Assembly (NCBI GenBank): GCA_019113745.1
Contig: DXGV01000020.1
Span: forward strand, 1 to 51,482
Direction of reading: 5' to 3'
DNA length: 51,482 nucleotides
DNA from: Candidatus Blautia intestinavium
Lineage (GTDB): Bacteria > Bacillota > Clostridia > Lachnospirales > Lachnospiraceae
In this document: one piece after another, positions 51,079-51,482 of the stretch
Layout: every line of letters starts with the position of its first letter
How positions within the stretch are numbered: position 1 is the stretch's first letter
Made by a program: the position numbers and the translations under genes
Notes under the pieces: generated by a model
The model's input: the letters and a program-made list of their open reading frames with translations, nothing else
The model's database searches: none
Told to the model about the DNA's origin: nothing

Positions 51079-51127
51079 TCATTATAACTAGGGGAAAAAT
51101 AATCATATTTATTCCAACTATATTAAA

Positions 51128-51160
51128 GGCTGATGAAAATTTCCCAATTTCACATCAGCC
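51128..51160 (-). terminator. Hairpin after the 63-aa frame
   Basis: GGCTGATG (51128-51135) pairs with CATCAGCC (51153-51160), extended by AAATT/AATTT inside. On the minus strand TTTAATATA follows, a modest T-tract. Confidence 0.6.
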
Positions 51161-51199
51161 CTATTTATAATATTAAGTTTTAATAAATACATATTTATA

Positions 51200-51391
51200 T
51201 TATGTAGGATATGTTACATTTGGCAACTTTTTCCCTACATAACATATCAATATACAATTTTCTTTATACTCAGGAACAAAATAAATCCTTCCTGGGATGC
51301 CTGTAAAACGCATATGCCAACTTGCAATATGTTTCACTTTATCTTCATCAACCACGACAAACGCATGAATGAATAAATTATGAACACCCAT
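51200..51391 (-). CDS. Hypothetical 63-aa protein
   Basis: The frame ATG 51391 to 51200 encodes a peptide with HIASWHMRFTG and, later, RIYFVPEYKENCILICYVGKK. That last run resembles a beta-hairpin seen in small toxin-like proteins, but the match is by memory only. A hairpin follows its stop codon, which supports transcription. It is more AT-rich than the rest of the window and may be cargo of, or a remnant next to, an IS-like element. Confidence 0.35.
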   Translation of the reverse strand: MGVHNLFIHAFVVVDEDKVKHIASWHMRFTGIPGRIYFVPEYKENCILICYVGKKLPNVTYPT

Positions 51392-51401
51392 CCTGATTTT
51401 C

Positions 51402-51428
51402 TGGTATACTTAAAGAAAAAAGGATGGG
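51402..51428 (+). promoter_or_regulatory. Extended -10 before the right-edge gene
   Basis: TGGTATACT (51402-51410) has no clear -35. CCCATCCT (51388-51395) and AGGATGGG (51421-51428) form an inverted repeat around it and include the ribosome binding site of the next gene. Confidence 0.4.
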
Positions 51429-51436
51429 GTTCTTTT

Positions 51437-51482
51437 ATGAAAGCGCTTTTAGAGTATGTAAGCACAGTAACAGACAGCAGAC
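51437..51482 (+). CDS. N-terminus of a possible transposase, cut by the window edge
   Basis: ATG 51437 follows AGGATGGGG. Only 15 codons are visible: MKALLEYVSTVTDSR. This resembles the start of ISAs1-family transposases (a hydrophobic start then a D-x-R pair). It would explain the truncated S8 gene to the left. Too short for certainty. Confidence 0.35.
   Translation, partial: MKALLEYVSTVTDSR

Overview
The window looks like chromosomal DNA of a gut-type Lachnospiraceae/Clostridia bacterium. The evidence is AGGAGG-type ribosome binding sites, sigma-A promoters, two oxygen-independent class III ribonucleotide reductases, the [FeFe]-hydrogenase maturase HydF, a Bce-type peptide-resistance module, a CpsC/CpsD tyrosine-kinase pair and the gene order rpmE-yqhQ-prmC-prfA. 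Genus cannot be fixed by eye. No rRNA, tRNA or CRISPR array was seen.

Layout. 1-1300: a tyrosine recombinase beside a 281-bp segment bounded by 20-bp perfect inverted repeats and holding a near-consensus promoter, which looks like a phase-variable invertible promoter. 1300-8300: carbamate kinase, a 51-bp tandem repeat array, anaerobic ribonucleotide reductase nrdD, a zinc-ribbon membrane protein, asnA and a CBS protein. 8300-15000: a polar amino-acid ABC transporter, hydF, dapF, aroE and aroK. 15000-19300: a five-gene exopolysaccharide control/attachment operon (CpsC, CpsD, SGNH-like, LCP, small secreted protein) with no glycosyltransferase. 19400-25700: azlCD with an ACT protein, then BceRS and BceAB homologues. 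25700-38100: a second nrdD fused to a glutaredoxin-like domain, then a tight run of eight genes from rpmE through hflX, then rho with a long disordered insert. 38300-43000: hisC, malic enzyme, an Ldh2-family dehydrogenase and its GntR regulator with visible operators. 43000-48500: a cluster of SDR, a Cys-rich protein of unknown function and a GcvT-like methyltransferase, divergent from a PucR-type activator. 48500-51482: a small helical protein, a class-A beta-lactamase-like serine hydrolase, and a 5'-truncated S8 peptidase that abuts AT-rich, IS-like DNA.

A dispersed element ties several regions together. It has two nearly identical 276/277-bp copies (about 94% alike by eye) plus short or decayed derivatives, with termini AGCGTYARTGTACAAGG. 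It sits between the promoter and the start codon of arcC and asnA, and related sequence lies in or near the leaders of dapF, the second nrdD and rho. In the two full copies the first base of the element lies 0-3 bp after the -10 box, so the whole element would be transcribed as a structured leader.

The strongest leads are the invertible promoter, the leader-borne repeat family, candidate NrdR operators at both nrdD genes, the NrdD-redoxin fusion, the disordered Rho insert, and the undescribed SDR/Cys-rich/GcvT/PucR cluster. All calls rest on reading the sequence; no database search was possible.
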